A DNA stretch of 64,000 bases from Bacteroidales bacterium (GCA_016285515.1 JAEEQW010000003.1:1-64000); one strand, 5' to 3'. Counted from the first letter of the stretch, positions 26,989 to 36,204 are shown. Notes: a model not told the origin generated them from the letters alone. Program-made: numbers and translations.

Positions 26989-27702
26989 ATGAAAATAATA
27001 AGTGCTTTTGGTGATTCAATTATGAAGGGAGTCGTTTTTGACAGTAAAAGCAACTCCAAATATAAGGTAACTGATTCAAGTTTTGCTGACCTCTGTCAGA
27101 AAACTTTAAAACTTACTGTTTCCAATCATGCCAAATTCGGCAGCAGGATAAACCAGGTTTGGAACAATGTCAACAGATTTGAAAACGAGATAAGCAACGC
27201 CGACTATGTGATATTCGAGTGCGGTGGCAACGACTGCGACTTCAACTGGAGCGAAATTGCCGAGAGGCCGGATGAGGAACACAAACCAAATACAACCGTT
27301 GAGGATTTTACAAATACTTATTCAAATCTTATAGACAAGGTGCGGGAATACAAGTCGAAGCCTGTACTGCTGTCGTTGCCGGTCATAGATTCCCAGCGGT
27401 TTTTTAATACTGTTTCTGCGGGTTTGGCCAAGGAGAATATTCTCAAATGGCTGCATGGCAATGTTTATGCCATTTCCTACTGGCATGAGTCATACAATAT
27501 TCAGCTTTTTAAACTTGCGCAACAGAAACATGTGCCGATCATCGATATTACAACACCATTCATGTTGAAGTCAAATTATTGTGACTATCTTTGTAGTGAT
27601 GGCATGCACCCCAATGAGAAAGGGCATCTATTGATTGCCAATACAATACAGAATTTTGTGGTTAATTCAAAAAATGGAATAATACCGAGGGGTGAATGCT
27701 AA
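26989..27702 (+). CDS. SGNH/GDSL-family hydrolase
   Basis: A 237-residue cytosolic protein of the SGNH hydrolase fold, an esterase or lipase type. Block I is FGDSIMKG (catalytic Ser), block II Gly is in HAKFGSR, block III is ECGGNDCDF (Gly-x-Asn), and block V is SDGMHPNEKGH (Asp and His). No signal peptide is seen. The ORF track starts at a TTG at 26971; the ATG at 26989 is the natural start. A GACTTTTG sequence at 26956 is one base off the -7 consensus. Natural substrate unknown; family members act on acyl esters of sugars, lipids or peptides. Confidence 0.8.
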   Translation: MKIISAFGDSIMKGVVFDSKSNSKYKVTDSSFADLCQKTLKLTVSNHAKFGSRINQVWNNVNRFENEISNADYVIFECGGNDCDFNWSEIAERPDEEHKPNTTVEDFTNTYSNLIDKVREYKSKPVLLSLPVIDSQRFFNTVSAGLAKENILKWLHGNVYAISYWHESYNIQLFKLAQQKHVPIIDITTPFMLKSNYCDYLCSDGMHPNEKGHLLIANTIQNFVVNSKNGIIPRGEC

Positions 27703-27814
27703 TCATTGGAATTCTATTTGTTCGTAAATATTTAAAAATCTGCTTTTCCGATGTCAGAAAAAGCAGGATTAAGGCATAATTTTTGTAATTTCTTAATACA
27801 AAATTTTGTATTTT

Positions 27815-28648
27815 ATGAAATTCACAAGGTTCTGCTTAGTATCTGTTGCATTATTGTTGTCTATCGCCACGACTTCATTCTCGTGCCTGCGACCGAACAA
27901 CGACATTAATTCGTCAATCTATTCGTTTGAGGACCTTCATGAGCCATATCAACTGACTGATTCTCTGTTGCTTCAACGTGTCAAGTCGGAATTGACTCCA
28001 TCACAAATTTTGGTCAGAAAGGCTTATGTCTCCTCATACAACAAGGATACAAAATGTCCAAATTATGTTGCTTGGCATCTTACTGCCGAACATGCCAATG
28101 GCTCAATAAAAAGACCGAAAAATGCTTTCAGGGGCGACAAGGAAGTTCCCGAACCGCGTGTCGAATGGTATGATTACAAAAACACCGGAATGTCAAGAGG
28201 GCATCTTTGTCCCGCCGGTGACAACAAATGGGACATCACCGCAATGTATGAAACTTTTCTTATGACCAATATCGTTCCACAGGACAAAGCTCTCAACGAT
28301 GGTCATTGGAATGAACTTGAAATGAAATGCCGTTTTTGGGCAAAAAAATATGGCGACATTTACATCGTAAGCGGCCCGGTACCATGCAAAAAGCCTTGGA
28401 AAACGATAGGCGAGAAGAAAATATTCGTTCCCGATGACTTGTTCAAAGTGGTGCTTTGTCTTAACGGTTCACCAAAAGTAATCTGTTTTATCTGTCACAA
28501 TTCCGACAACAACAAGCCGATGAACCAGTCGGTGTGTTCGTTAAAGGAAATTGAGCAGCTTACGGGCATCGAATTTTTCCCCACTTTGCCCAAGTCGGTT
28601 AAACAGTCAATTGAGAATGAAGTTAATCTCTCTGCTTGGGGACTGTAA
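27815..28648 (+). CDS. Exported DNA/RNA non-specific endonuclease (NUC1)
   Basis: A 277-residue nuclease of the Serratia-type beta-beta-alpha-metal family, degrading DNA and RNA without sequence preference. An N-terminal signal ending in FSC suggests a lipoprotein or a periplasmic enzyme, so it probably works on extracellular nucleic acid for nutrition. The active-site signature is MSRGHLCPAGD (DRGH-type, with Ser for Asp), followed by TNIVPQDKALNDGHWNELE with the metal-binding Asn. The ATG at 27815 is used; the track start at 27806 is a TTG. Intergenic hairpin DNA (about 27736-27770) separates it from the SGNH gene. Confidence 0.88.
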   Translation: MKFTRFCLVSVALLLSIATTSFSCLRPNNDINSSIYSFEDLHEPYQLTDSLLLQRVKSELTPSQILVRKAYVSSYNKDTKCPNYVAWHLTAEHANGSIKRPKNAFRGDKEVPEPRVEWYDYKNTGMSRGHLCPAGDNKWDITAMYETFLMTNIVPQDKALNDGHWNELEMKCRFWAKKYGDIYIVSGPVPCKKPWKTIGEKKIFVPDDLFKVVLCLNGSPKVICFICHNSDNNKPMNQSVCSLKEIEQLTGIEFFPTLPKSVKQSIENEVNLSAWGL

Positions 28649-28663
28649 GTCATCATTTTTTTA

Positions 28664-28671
28664 TATATTTG
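28664..28671 (+). promoter_or_regulatory. -7 box for the LemA-like pair
   Basis: TATATTTG followed by CA matches TAnnTTTG, 37 bases before the LemA-like ATG. Confidence 0.55.
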
Positions 28672-28707
28672 CACTGAAAAAAATTAACCAATAAATCGTT
28701 ATAAATT

Positions 28708-29223
28708 ATGCCAGTTATCATTTTTTTAGCAATTGTGGCAGTGCTTGTTATAATGTATTTCGTGTATAACAACCGCGAAATTGCACTGCGAAATGAGGCG
28801 GAAGCTCAGCGCCAGAATATTACCAACATCTTCGACAAAATGTGGAAGGTGTTCAATCAACAGGGACAAGTCGCCGATAAATATTACAACGACTTCAAAT
28901 CAATCTATCCCGAACTAATCGCTGGTCGTTACATGAACAGAAGCGGTGAGGCATGGAAATTTATCCATGAGGATAATCCTCTGTATAATAATGAGTTGTA
29001 TAAAATGATGCAGGTGTCTATTGAAGCACTTCGTGCTGAGTTCGCCACCAATCAGACCAGAATGCTTGACATGATTCGTCAGCATAAGACACTGATAGAA
29101 CAGTATCCCGGTAAATGGTTTATAAAAAATAAACAGCCGATAGAATATGTGGTGATATCATCGTCAAAGACCGAAGATGTGATTAATTCGCGTAAGGAGG
29201 ATGATGTCAAGATATTCAGCTAA
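28708..29223 (+). CDS. LemA-like membrane-anchored protein
   Basis: A 171-residue protein with an N-terminal helix (VIIFLAIVAVLVIMYFVY) followed by a long antiparallel helical region with RNEAEAQRQNITNIFDKMWKVFNQQGQVADKY, which matches the LemA family pattern. LemA proteins are small helical membrane proteins of unclear function, often beside a membrane protease or an unknown membrane protein. It precedes a small membrane protein by 3 bases and probably works with it. Confidence 0.7.
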   Translation: MPVIIFLAIVAVLVIMYFVYNNREIALRNEAEAQRQNITNIFDKMWKVFNQQGQVADKYYNDFKSIYPELIAGRYMNRSGEAWKFIHEDNPLYNNELYKMMQVSIEALRAEFATNQTRMLDMIRQHKTLIEQYPGKWFIKNKQPIEYVVISSSKTEDVINSRKEDDVKIFS

Positions 29224-29226
29224 TTT

Positions 29227-29640
29227 ATGGTCATTGTAATCACAGGGCTGATAGCCATGGTCTTCGCACTGTGGATATTTTTCAGTGGAGGTGACCAATA
29301 TTTGTTCTGGAGTATCATAACTTTCCTTGTGCCGACATTATCGGCTCTTATTACTTTCTTTGCAATCCGTCGCCATAAAATGGTTTCAACGCAGTACCTT
29401 GGCGATTATGTTCTTGAAGTGGTTCACTATGAGCCGTGGGACGAGCTGGTGACATTTCATGACTATCTCATTGGTTCTTCCAGCCCGATAACAAAATATT
29501 GGGTTCCTAAGGATTTTCACGACTTCGACTATCTGAAGTTCGGTGTTTCACCAGGGGTAGTATTCGTATTGTTAGCTGTAACGGTTGTCTTCTGCATTAC
29601 GATGTTGATTGTCTCCGTGTATCTTGGGATTACAGTCTGA
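29227..29640 (+). CDS. Small membrane protein paired with the LemA-like protein
   Basis: A 137-residue protein with two N-terminal helices (VIVITGLIAMVFALWIFFSG and FWSIITFLVPTLSALITFFAI), a ~60-residue soluble loop with LEVVHYEPWDELVTFHDY, and a C-terminal helix (VFVLLAVTVVFCITMLIVSVYL). I do not recognise the family. Position and spacing suggest a partner of the LemA-like protein. It ends before a bidirectional terminator. Confidence 0.6.
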   Translation: MVIVITGLIAMVFALWIFFSGGDQYLFWSIITFLVPTLSALITFFAIRRHKMVSTQYLGDYVLEVVHYEPWDELVTFHDYLIGSSSPITKYWVPKDFHDFDYLKFGVSPGVVFVLLAVTVVFCITMLIVSVYLGITV

Positions 29641-29713
29641 TGGACAGATTTTAGTGTTCTGTCACCGATGAGCCGATGATGGGTGGTGAATGCGTGGGGT
29701 AAATAAATGGTAA

Positions 29714-29750
29714 AAAAAAGCATTGTCCCGATTCCGGAACAATGCTTTTT
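29714..29750. terminator. Bidirectional terminator
   Basis: GCATTGT and ACAATGC form a stem flanked by A-run and T-run on opposite sides, so it can stop transcription from both the LemA-like pair (plus) and iorB (minus). Confidence 0.8.
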
Positions 29751-29772
29751 GTATTGATAAGCTGCTTTCAGT

Positions 29773-30357
29773 TTATTTCAGATAATCTTTTGCAGCCTTG
29801 GCACCGGCACGTAAAACTTCAATGTTGAGGTTTACGACATCTTCACCTTTCCTGCCGAAAATAGCCTTGAGGGCATCTTCGAATGCTTCAAATGGCATAT
29901 CAATGAACTGGGCAGCGGCACCGAGAATAGCGATGTTGGCAGCCTTTGCGTTGCCATGTTCCTTTGCTATTGCATCACCGTCGATGATGATATGATTCTT
30001 GATCTTCTTGATTTCATTGTAGATATCATCAGCATTAGGATAGTTAGGAATGTTCTCGAAAGTTGCCTTGTTGGTTATCAGCCAGCCGTCTTTGTCGAGC
30101 ATGTCAGCATAGCGGAGGGCTTCCATCGGTTCCACTGAGATTATGAGGTCGGTTTTGCCTTTAGGGATAAGGTCGGAAGCAATAGGCTTGTCCGACAGGC
30201 GGAGGTGTGACTGAACGTCGCCGCCTCGCTGACTCATGCCGTGGACTTCGGCTTGTTTCAGATATAAGTTTTGTGCAACAGCAGCTGAACCTATTGTTGT
30301 GGCGATTGACAGGATACCTTGTCCGCCGACGCCTGCTAATATTATGTCTGTTTTCAT
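29773..30357 (-). CDS. iorB: Indolepyruvate oxidoreductase subunit beta
   Basis: A 194-residue gamma-type domain of 2-oxoacid:ferredoxin oxidoreductases. It begins DIILAGVGGQGILSIATTIGSAAV, contains EVHGMSQRGGDVQSHLRLS, and matches IorB. With IorA it oxidatively decarboxylates aryl pyruvates (indolepyruvate, phenylpyruvate) to aryl-acetyl-CoA using ferredoxin, in amino-acid fermentation or, run in reverse, in aromatic amino-acid synthesis. It is 18 bases after iorA and ends at a bidirectional terminator. Confidence 0.92.
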   Translation of the reverse strand: MKTDIILAGVGGQGILSIATTIGSAAVAQNLYLKQAEVHGMSQRGGDVQSHLRLSDKPIASDLIPKGKTDLIISVEPMEALRYADMLDKDGWLITNKATFENIPNYPNADDIYNEIKKIKNHIIIDGDAIAKEHGNAKAANIAILGAAAQFIDMPFEAFEDALKAIFGRKGEDVVNLNIEVLRAGAKAAKDYLK

Positions 30358-30375
30358 CTTTATATCTTTGTTAAA

Positions 30376-31962
30376 TTATTTTTTCTTTCTTTTTAATGTC
30401 TGTAAGCATTCACGTCTCGGGATAATGACGGATACACCCTTGTATTTTAACTCTTCCTTGATTATTGCGACGTTTTTCTCGTGTTCCTTAGGCAGAGGGA
30501 GGAGAACTTTTATGTGATCAGGATTAACACCTATGCCTTTGCAGATGTTCTCAATGCGGTGATATGCTGCGGAATCCTGACCGCCTGTCATTGCTGTGGT
30601 TTCGTTGTCAAGGATGAAGACTGTGATTGGTGAGTCAACGAGGACTGCGTCAAGAAGACCTGTCATGCCTGAATGTGTGAATGTGGAGTCGCCAATGATT
30701 GATATTGCAGGGAATATGCCTGAATCGGCAGCGCCTTTGGCCATTGTGATTGAAGCACCCATGTCAACACAGGAATTGATTGACTGGTAAGGTGGAAGAG
30801 CACCGAGAGTGTAACAGCCAATATCGCCGAATACTCTGCCCAAAGTGTATCCTTCAAGTGCGTCGTTGAGAGCCTTAAATGTGCTTTGGTGAGGACATCC
30901 GTCACACAACTTCGGAGGACGAGGTTTGACAACTTCAGGAATTGCATAATATTCCTTCTGCTCCATCTTGAGGGCGATACCAACAAGGTTAGGATTGAGC
31001 TCGCCGGCGCGAGGCAGTGTGCCGTCAAGACGTCCGTGAACTATCAGATTCGACTTGACAATACCCTTAATCTGTTTCTCTATGAATGGATAACCTTCCT
31101 CCATAACTATGAGCTCTTCGCATTCCTTGGCGAGCTTGTTAATCATGTTGACAGGAAGAGGGTATTGCGAAATCTTCAATACAGGATATGGAACTTGTCT
31201 GTCAGGATAGTTCTCCATCAGATAGTTGTAGGCTATACCTGAAGCGATGATTCCGTATTTTTTGTTGCTTCCTTCGGTGAGGAAATTCCAGCCATCATTT
31301 TCACCGTGCTTTATGAATTCGTCCTGCTTGGCGAGAAGACTGTTGTAGTTTTTCTTTGAAATTGCAGGAAGAAGGACGAACTGACGCAGGTTCTCAGGGA
31401 TGTGGATGTCATTCTGCTTTCTTGCAGGCTTGCATTCAACACCTGAACGTGAGTGTGAAAGACGAGTGGTCAGACGCATCAATACAGGAATTCTGAATTT
31501 CTCTGAAATGTCAAATGCGTACCGCACCATGTCGTAGCATTCCTGCTGGTTTGAAGGCTCAAGGGTAGGAAGCAGTGCAAAGTCACCATATACTCTCGAA
31601 TCCTGTTCGTTCTGAGACGAGTGCATTGAAGGGTCATCGGCTGATACGACGACAAGACCGCCGTTTGCCCCCACTATAGAGGCATTCATGAATGCATCGG
31701 CAGCCACGTTCATTCCTACATGTTTCATGCATACCAAAGCACGCTTGCCTGAATATGACATGCCAATAGCAGCTTCCATTGCTGTCTTTTCATTGGTGCA
31801 CCATTTCGAATGTACATTGCCCTCGGCTGCCTGCTTGGAACCTTGGATGTACTCTGTTATTTCTGTTGATGGAGTGCCTGGATAGGCATATACTCCGGAG
31901 AGACCCGCATCAAGCGCTCCTTGTGCTAATGCTTCATCTCCCAAAAATAATGTTTTTTGCAT
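30376..31962 (-). CDS. iorA: Indolepyruvate oxidoreductase subunit alpha
   Basis: A 528-residue TPP enzyme. The N-terminal pyrimidine-binding domain starts MQKTLFLGDEALAQGALDAG with YAYPGTPSTEITEY. The C-terminal TPP-binding domain has CDGCPHQSTFKAL, GDIGCYTLG and IIGDSTFTHSGMTGLLDAV followed by ILDNETTAMTGGQ. Many IorA proteins end with a two-cluster ferredoxin domain; here the chain stops at RRECLQTLKRKKK, so that domain is absent and an external ferredoxin would be needed. The track start (32016) lies over the promoter; the ATG at 31962 starts the conserved region. Confidence 0.93.
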   Translation of the reverse strand: MQKTLFLGDEALAQGALDAGLSGVYAYPGTPSTEITEYIQGSKQAAEGNVHSKWCTNEKTAMEAAIGMSYSGKRALVCMKHVGMNVAADAFMNASIVGANGGLVVVSADDPSMHSSQNEQDSRVYGDFALLPTLEPSNQQECYDMVRYAFDISEKFRIPVLMRLTTRLSHSRSGVECKPARKQNDIHIPENLRQFVLLPAISKKNYNSLLAKQDEFIKHGENDGWNFLTEGSNKKYGIIASGIAYNYLMENYPDRQVPYPVLKISQYPLPVNMINKLAKECEELIVMEEGYPFIEKQIKGIVKSNLIVHGRLDGTLPRAGELNPNLVGIALKMEQKEYYAIPEVVKPRPPKLCDGCPHQSTFKALNDALEGYTLGRVFGDIGCYTLGALPPYQSINSCVDMGASITMAKGAADSGIFPAISIIGDSTFTHSGMTGLLDAVLVDSPITVFILDNETTAMTGGQDSAAYHRIENICKGIGVNPDHIKVLLPLPKEHEKNVAIIKEELKYKGVSVIIPRRECLQTLKRKKK

Positions 31963-32013
31963 TTTGTTAAATGTTTGATATTTTGTGAATTGTTGAATTT
32001 CTTCCGATTTTTG

Positions 32014-32021
32014 CAAAGTTA
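32014..32021 (-). promoter_or_regulatory. -7 box for iorAB
   Basis: TAACTTTG on the minus strand, 52 bases before the iorA ATG at 31962. It excludes the longer start in the ORF track. Confidence 0.55.
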
Positions 32022-32182
32022 ATGCTTTTTTATTGATTTCCCCTATCCCGACCCGATTATTTTTTCGAATTTTTCTTTATTTTTCCTCTTGCCATTTTAG
32101 GCTCCAATTGTGACTGTAAGTCGGGAAATATCGGAAGATTTGGTCAGTGTGAAGCATAAAGTCTTCAACATGTGACATATCT

Positions 32183-32214
32183 TTTGTCAGTTTTTACAAA
32201 AATTTTTAATTTTG
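32183..32214 (+). promoter_or_regulatory. Full Bacteroidota promoter (-33 and -7) of the barrel gene
   Basis: TTTG at 32183-32186, 20 bases of spacer, then TAATTTTG at 32207-32214. This is the clearest complete -33/-7 promoter in the window, 27 bases before the ATG. Confidence 0.7.
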
Positions 32215-32241
32215 CAGAAATAAAGACATCTTGTTGGCAAA

Positions 32242-33033
32242 ATGAAAAGAATGATTTTGGCTGCGGCTATAACTTTCATGTTTTCAGTGGCTTATGGTCA
32301 AGGACTTACCGCTGATTTCCGCAATGGCGCACAGTCATTTTTATCTGCCAACATAGGGGTTTCCATTCCCGGAGGTCGTTTTGGAAGCAAGACCATATAT
32401 GAAAACTATAACAATCCATATAGCGAATCTGCCCTGAAACTTCCTTTGACCGGATCAGAAATATATAAGGTGATAGGATTCGCCGGTCCTGGATTGTCAG
32501 CTGGAGTCAATGGCGCCTGGTATTTCAACCAGTTCTGGGGAATTGGTGTGCGAGCCTCGTTTACGCAGTGCTCTCTTGCCAAGGCAAAGCTCAGTTCGGC
32601 ATACACTGCTGCGTATGGCGATAATTCGTCTTTTGAGTTCAATACCAACGACAATTATATCTCAGTGTGGATAATGCCAGGGGTTTATTTCGGTGTCGCA
32701 CTCAGCGATGACATTCAGGTTGGACTCGATGTGGGATTCGGCCCGCAATATCTCCATTCTCCTGAATATTCCTGCATTTACTCCATTAATGGTTCATCGA
32801 ATTCGGAAATTGTGGCTTCCAATGCCGACTGGGACTTTTCCTATTACGTCTCAATGGGCGTCAAATATAAGATAGACACACATCTTGCAGTTTCATTCGA
32901 TGTCAACTACAATGAGATTTACATGAAATTCGATTATTCTGTGAGAAGAGGTGTGAACACGTTTACTGAAACGCATGATGTGTTTTATAAATGTCCGACA
33001 CTGAATCTCGGATTAGTGTATCTTTTTAAGTGA
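32242..33033 (+). CDS. Outer-membrane beta-barrel protein
   Basis: A 263-residue protein with a signal peptide (MILAAAITFMFSVAYGQ) and a pattern of amphipathic beta-strands rich in Tyr, Phe, Gly and Asn, for example FWGIGVRASFTQCSLA, DDIQVGLDVGFGPQYL and FSYYVSMGVKYKIDTHLAVSFDVNY, ending LNLGLVYLFK. This is typical of small porin or OmpX-like barrels. No specific family or substrate can be assigned. A small lipoprotein gene follows 27 bases later. Confidence 0.7.
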   Translation: MKRMILAAAITFMFSVAYGQGLTADFRNGAQSFLSANIGVSIPGGRFGSKTIYENYNNPYSESALKLPLTGSEIYKVIGFAGPGLSAGVNGAWYFNQFWGIGVRASFTQCSLAKAKLSSAYTAAYGDNSSFEFNTNDNYISVWIMPGVYFGVALSDDIQVGLDVGFGPQYLHSPEYSCIYSINGSSNSEIVASNADWDFSYYVSMGVKYKIDTHLAVSFDVNYNEIYMKFDYSVRRGVNTFTETHDVFYKCPTLNLGLVYLFK

Positions 33034-33060
33034 TTGTTTAATATCTAATTTATATCCATT

Positions 33061-33558
33061 ATGAAAAAATTATTTGTTTTAGTTTTGGTGGTGCTTATGG
33101 CAAGTTGCTGCACATCAAAGGAACAGAAAAATGAAAGTCAACCCAGCGAGAAGCCTGGACCTCATGCAATCGTCTATAAGACTAAAGCTGATTATAGCAT
33201 GAATGTTCCGATAAGTCTCAATGAAGACGGGACATTAATGTCATATCCTGATCCTCGTGATTTGATGAGAGGTGATGAATTTACTCTTCCAACTCAACTT
33301 GAAAAAGGTTATCTGCTTGATAACAGGGGTATTGGCCCTAATGTCGCTTTTCTGAAATGGACATACGAGGAATATGCTGCAATGTCGAGGGCTCCGTTGT
33401 CCGATTCTATCATCGCGAATATTCTCGACAAAAAACCTTTGAAGGAAATGTACGACTGCGGACTTCTTGACAAGTTTGACGACCCGGTTGCAGAAATCAA
33501 CGAGGTAGTCTTGAAAGGTCGTAGGGCAATGAAGAAGACCTATAATAAGATATACTGA
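33061..33558 (+). CDS. Small lipoprotein of unknown function
   Basis: A 165-residue protein with a lipoprotein signal (LVLVVLMASCCTSK, lipobox at the first Cys). The mature part is soluble, with TKADYSMNVPISLNEDGTLMSYPDPRDL and ILDKKPLKEMYDCGLLDKFDDP. The YPDPRDLMRGD segment and the overall layout recall small conserved Bacteroidota lipoproteins, but I cannot name a family. It probably shares a transcript with the barrel gene. Its stop directly abuts the stop of the convergent radical SAM gene. Confidence 0.6.
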   Translation: MKKLFVLVLVVLMASCCTSKEQKNESQPSEKPGPHAIVYKTKADYSMNVPISLNEDGTLMSYPDPRDLMRGDEFTLPTQLEKGYLLDNRGIGPNVAFLKWTYEEYAAMSRAPLSDSIIANILDKKPLKEMYDCGLLDKFDDPVAEINEVVLKGRRAMKKTYNKIY

Positions 33559-34467
33559 TTATTTGAATACCTTTTCCTCGGTGAAATCCGGCTTGTAGCA
33601 CTCCGAACTTTCAGGTTCCTGTGTCCAGCCGTTGTCGAAACCGAGTGAGAACATGAAATGCGCGACTTCCGCGTATTCTTCGGATGTTATCTTGCGTGAC
33701 ATCTCCGGATACTTGTCGGCATGATATGTCGGGTAATATTGTGACATCAGGGAAATCGGTATGTCTGTTGATATTTCCGTGGCAAGGTTCAGCAATGCTG
33801 ACTTGGAGTTTTCAACCTGTCCGGGCAATACAAGATGACGTACAATGACGCCTGAGGTGGCGAGACCGTTTTCATCCAGTTTCAGGGCAGTGCCTTTTTG
33901 GCGCACCATTTCCTTTATTGCATCAAGTGCTGCGTCAGGATAATTTTCCGCTTTTGACAAATCTTTTGCTAATTCGTAGCTACCATATTTGTAATCAGGA
34001 AGATACACGTCAACGATGTCTTTCATGCTTCTTATCGTCTCAACACTGTCATAACCGTTTGTGTTATAGATGATAATCGGATGATAGCTGTTTTTGGCAA
34101 GCATTTCTGCCAGGTTTTCGATGATGTGAGCGTAAGGGGTGGGAGAGACGAACCCGAGCATGTTGCAGCCAGTGTCGAGTATTCTGGCGATTTGGATGTA
34201 ACATTCCTCCAACGACATCCTGTCTTTTCCCATGTCATACAGGTTGCAGCTGATTTGGTAGTTCTGGCAATATTCGCACTGGAGTGTGCAGTGGTCGAAA
34301 AACACATTGCATACCCCTTTTTCGCCAGTCAGCACAGGCTCTTCGCCTTTATGAATGCATATTGTTGAAATGTAAAGGTTGTCATCAATGCGGCAGAATC
34401 CTTTTTTCTGTGTCCTGTCAATGCCGCAGTGACGGGCACACATATTACAGTTGGTGATGTCGATCAT
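33559..34467 (-). CDS. Radical SAM protein, pyruvate formate-lyase activase-like
   Basis: A 302-residue radical SAM enzyme. The iron-sulfur/SAM motif is CTLQCEYCQNYQIS (CxxxCxxC) at about residue 60. An extra N-terminal cysteine cluster, CNMCARHCG and GFCRI, matches the PflX/YjjW-like group usually annotated as putative pyruvate formate-lyase activating enzyme. GFVSPTPYAHIIENL and VRHLVLPG are further conserved blocks. No glycyl-radical enzyme gene is adjacent, so the target is unknown. It is 3 bases after the symporter gene and co-transcribed with it. Confidence 0.85.
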   Translation of the reverse strand: MIDITNCNMCARHCGIDRTQKKGFCRIDDNLYISTICIHKGEEPVLTGEKGVCNVFFDHCTLQCEYCQNYQISCNLYDMGKDRMSLEECYIQIARILDTGCNMLGFVSPTPYAHIIENLAEMLAKNSYHPIIIYNTNGYDSVETIRSMKDIVDVYLPDYKYGSYELAKDLSKAENYPDAALDAIKEMVRQKGTALKLDENGLATSGVIVRHLVLPGQVENSKSALLNLATEISTDIPISLMSQYYPTYHADKYPEMSRKITSEEYAEVAHFMFSLGFDNGWTQEPESSECYKPDFTEEKVFK

Positions 34468-34470
34468 TGT

Positions 34471-36069
34471 TTACCAGAATATGATGTAAAGAACAGCTAC
34501 GAATGCGCTGATAACCAATGCCCATACGTTGAAGTCAGTGGAGGTGTGAAAAATTTCCTTACTTAGCTTAATGGCTTTGGAGTCATCATTTTTGCTGTTG
34601 TCAATATAACTTATAATTATTGCGATGAGGCATAAGACAACAAATACGAGGGCCATTCTCCACAGGAATGGGAGTCCCGGGAAAAGGAACTTGAATGTTG
34701 CCGAGAGAACGAAAGTCAGGATAGCACTCCATAGAGCCGCATTTGCCGACATCTTCTTCCAGAAAATGCCGAGGAGGAAGATTACGCACACACCAGGAGA
34801 AACGAAACCGGTGAATTCCTGAATGAACTGGAAGGCTTGGTCAAGGCCGCCGAGGAATGGGCGTGCGGTTAAAACTGCAATAATCAGTGCAACAAGAGAA
34901 GTGAGTCTGCCAATGTTGACGAGTCGCTTTTCTGACACTTCTTTCTTGGAATGTGTCTTATAGATGTCGAGAGTGAATATTGTGGATGTGCTGTTGAGCA
35001 TGGATGCGAGCGAGGACACTATGGCTGCTGTAAGCGCAGCAAATGCGATGCCTTTTACACCTATGGGAAGCAGAGAGACGAGAGCAGGGTAGGCATCATC
35101 AGGTTTTACTATATTAAGGTTGCCTATACCGTGACTATGCATGTAAAACGCTGCTATTCCAGGAATTACGACTATCAATGGAATTATAAGCTTAAGAAAT
35201 GCCGCGAAAATCATGCCTTTCTGTGCTTCGTTGATGCTCTTGGCAGCAAGCCCGCGTTGGATTATGTATTGGTTGAATCCCCAGTATGAAATGTTTGCTA
35301 TCCACAAACCGCCGATGAGAACGCCAATACCCGACAGGTCTTTCCATATTTCCGGATTCTCCTTACGTGAGATAATCATGTTGAACTTTTCGCCCGCTTC
35401 ATTGAAAAGTGTGGATAATCCCTGGAATGGACCATTACCGCCAGATACCATATTCAATGCAACGTAGGTGGTCACAAGTCCGCCACCGATAAGCAGAATG
35501 ACCTGCAGGATGTCGGTCCATGCAACGCTTTTCAGACCTCCGCGTATGGAATAGGCGGCTGCGAACACAGCCAGTCCGACTATTCCCCACATCATCGGTA
35601 TTCCCATGATGTTTTCAAGTGCAAGAGCACCAAGGTAAAGTATAGAGGTAAGGTTGACAAATACATAGACCAGCAGCCAGAAGACGGCCATCACGGTACG
35701 CACACGCTTGTCGTAACGCTGCTCAAGAAACTGAGGCATGGTGTATATGCCTTTTTTCAGGAAAATTGGCATGATGAATTTAGCCACGAGGATAAGCGTG
35801 ATTGCCGCCATCCATTCGTAGGATGCAATGCCGAGACCTATCTTGTAGCCCGAACCCGACATTCCGATAATCTGCTCAGCGGAGATGTTGGCGGCTATGA
35901 GCGATGCTCCAACTGCCCACCATGTCAACTTGTTGCTCGCAAGAAAATAATCGGAGGTGGTGTCTCTGTTTTGGTTTTTCTTGTTCCTTCCTATGAAAAT
36001 GCCCACTATGGCTATTTCCAAGATGTATGCTATGAAGATACATAAATCAATTGTGGAGAAATTTTGCAT
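34471..36069 (-). CDS. Sodium:solute symporter (SSS family)
   Basis: A 532-residue inner-membrane transporter with about 14 predicted helices. It matches the SGLT-like branch: DYFLASNKLTWWAVGASLIAANISAEQIIGMSGSGY near the N-terminus and GIAFAALTAAIVSSLASMLNSTSTIFTLDIYK in the middle, the latter with the conserved Na+-site serines. It likely imports a sugar or related solute with sodium. It precedes the PflA-like gene by 3 bases. No sugar-catabolism gene is adjacent to reveal the substrate. Confidence 0.88.
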   Translation of the reverse strand: MQNFSTIDLCIFIAYILEIAIVGIFIGRNKKNQNRDTTSDYFLASNKLTWWAVGASLIAANISAEQIIGMSGSGYKIGLGIASYEWMAAITLILVAKFIMPIFLKKGIYTMPQFLEQRYDKRVRTVMAVFWLLVYVFVNLTSILYLGALALENIMGIPMMWGIVGLAVFAAAYSIRGGLKSVAWTDILQVILLIGGGLVTTYVALNMVSGGNGPFQGLSTLFNEAGEKFNMIISRKENPEIWKDLSGIGVLIGGLWIANISYWGFNQYIIQRGLAAKSINEAQKGMIFAAFLKLIIPLIVVIPGIAAFYMHSHGIGNLNIVKPDDAYPALVSLLPIGVKGIAFAALTAAIVSSLASMLNSTSTIFTLDIYKTHSKKEVSEKRLVNIGRLTSLVALIIAVLTARPFLGGLDQAFQFIQEFTGFVSPGVCVIFLLGIFWKKMSANAALWSAILTFVLSATFKFLFPGLPFLWRMALVFVVLCLIAIIISYIDNSKNDDSKAIKLSKEIFHTSTDFNVWALVISAFVAVLYIIFW

Positions 36070-36089
36070 GCTTTGATAAAATTGTTTTG

Positions 36090-36097
36090 CAAAAATA
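36090..36097 (-). promoter_or_regulatory. -7 box for the symporter gene
   Basis: TATTTTTG then C on the minus strand, 21 bases before the ATG. Divergent from the M16 protease promoter. Confidence 0.55.
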
Positions 36098-36149
36098 ATA
36101 AAAGATTACCAAAAAAATTAAAGATTATCGTGGAATGAAGTAAAATAGT

Positions 36150-36157
36150 TATTTTTG
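36150..36157 (+). promoter_or_regulatory. -7 box for the M16 protease operon
   Basis: TATTTTTG followed by CAG matches the consensus, 48 bases before the ATG. Confidence 0.6.
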
Positions 36158-36204
36158 CAGTTTACATTTCATAATCTGATTATAAATAAAAAAATAAGAA
36201 AAAT

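Noticed and set aside
33559-36069. Glycyl-radical enzyme system with the PflA-like protein
   Set aside because: No glycyl-radical enzyme gene is in the vicinity; the only partner gene is the SSS symporter.
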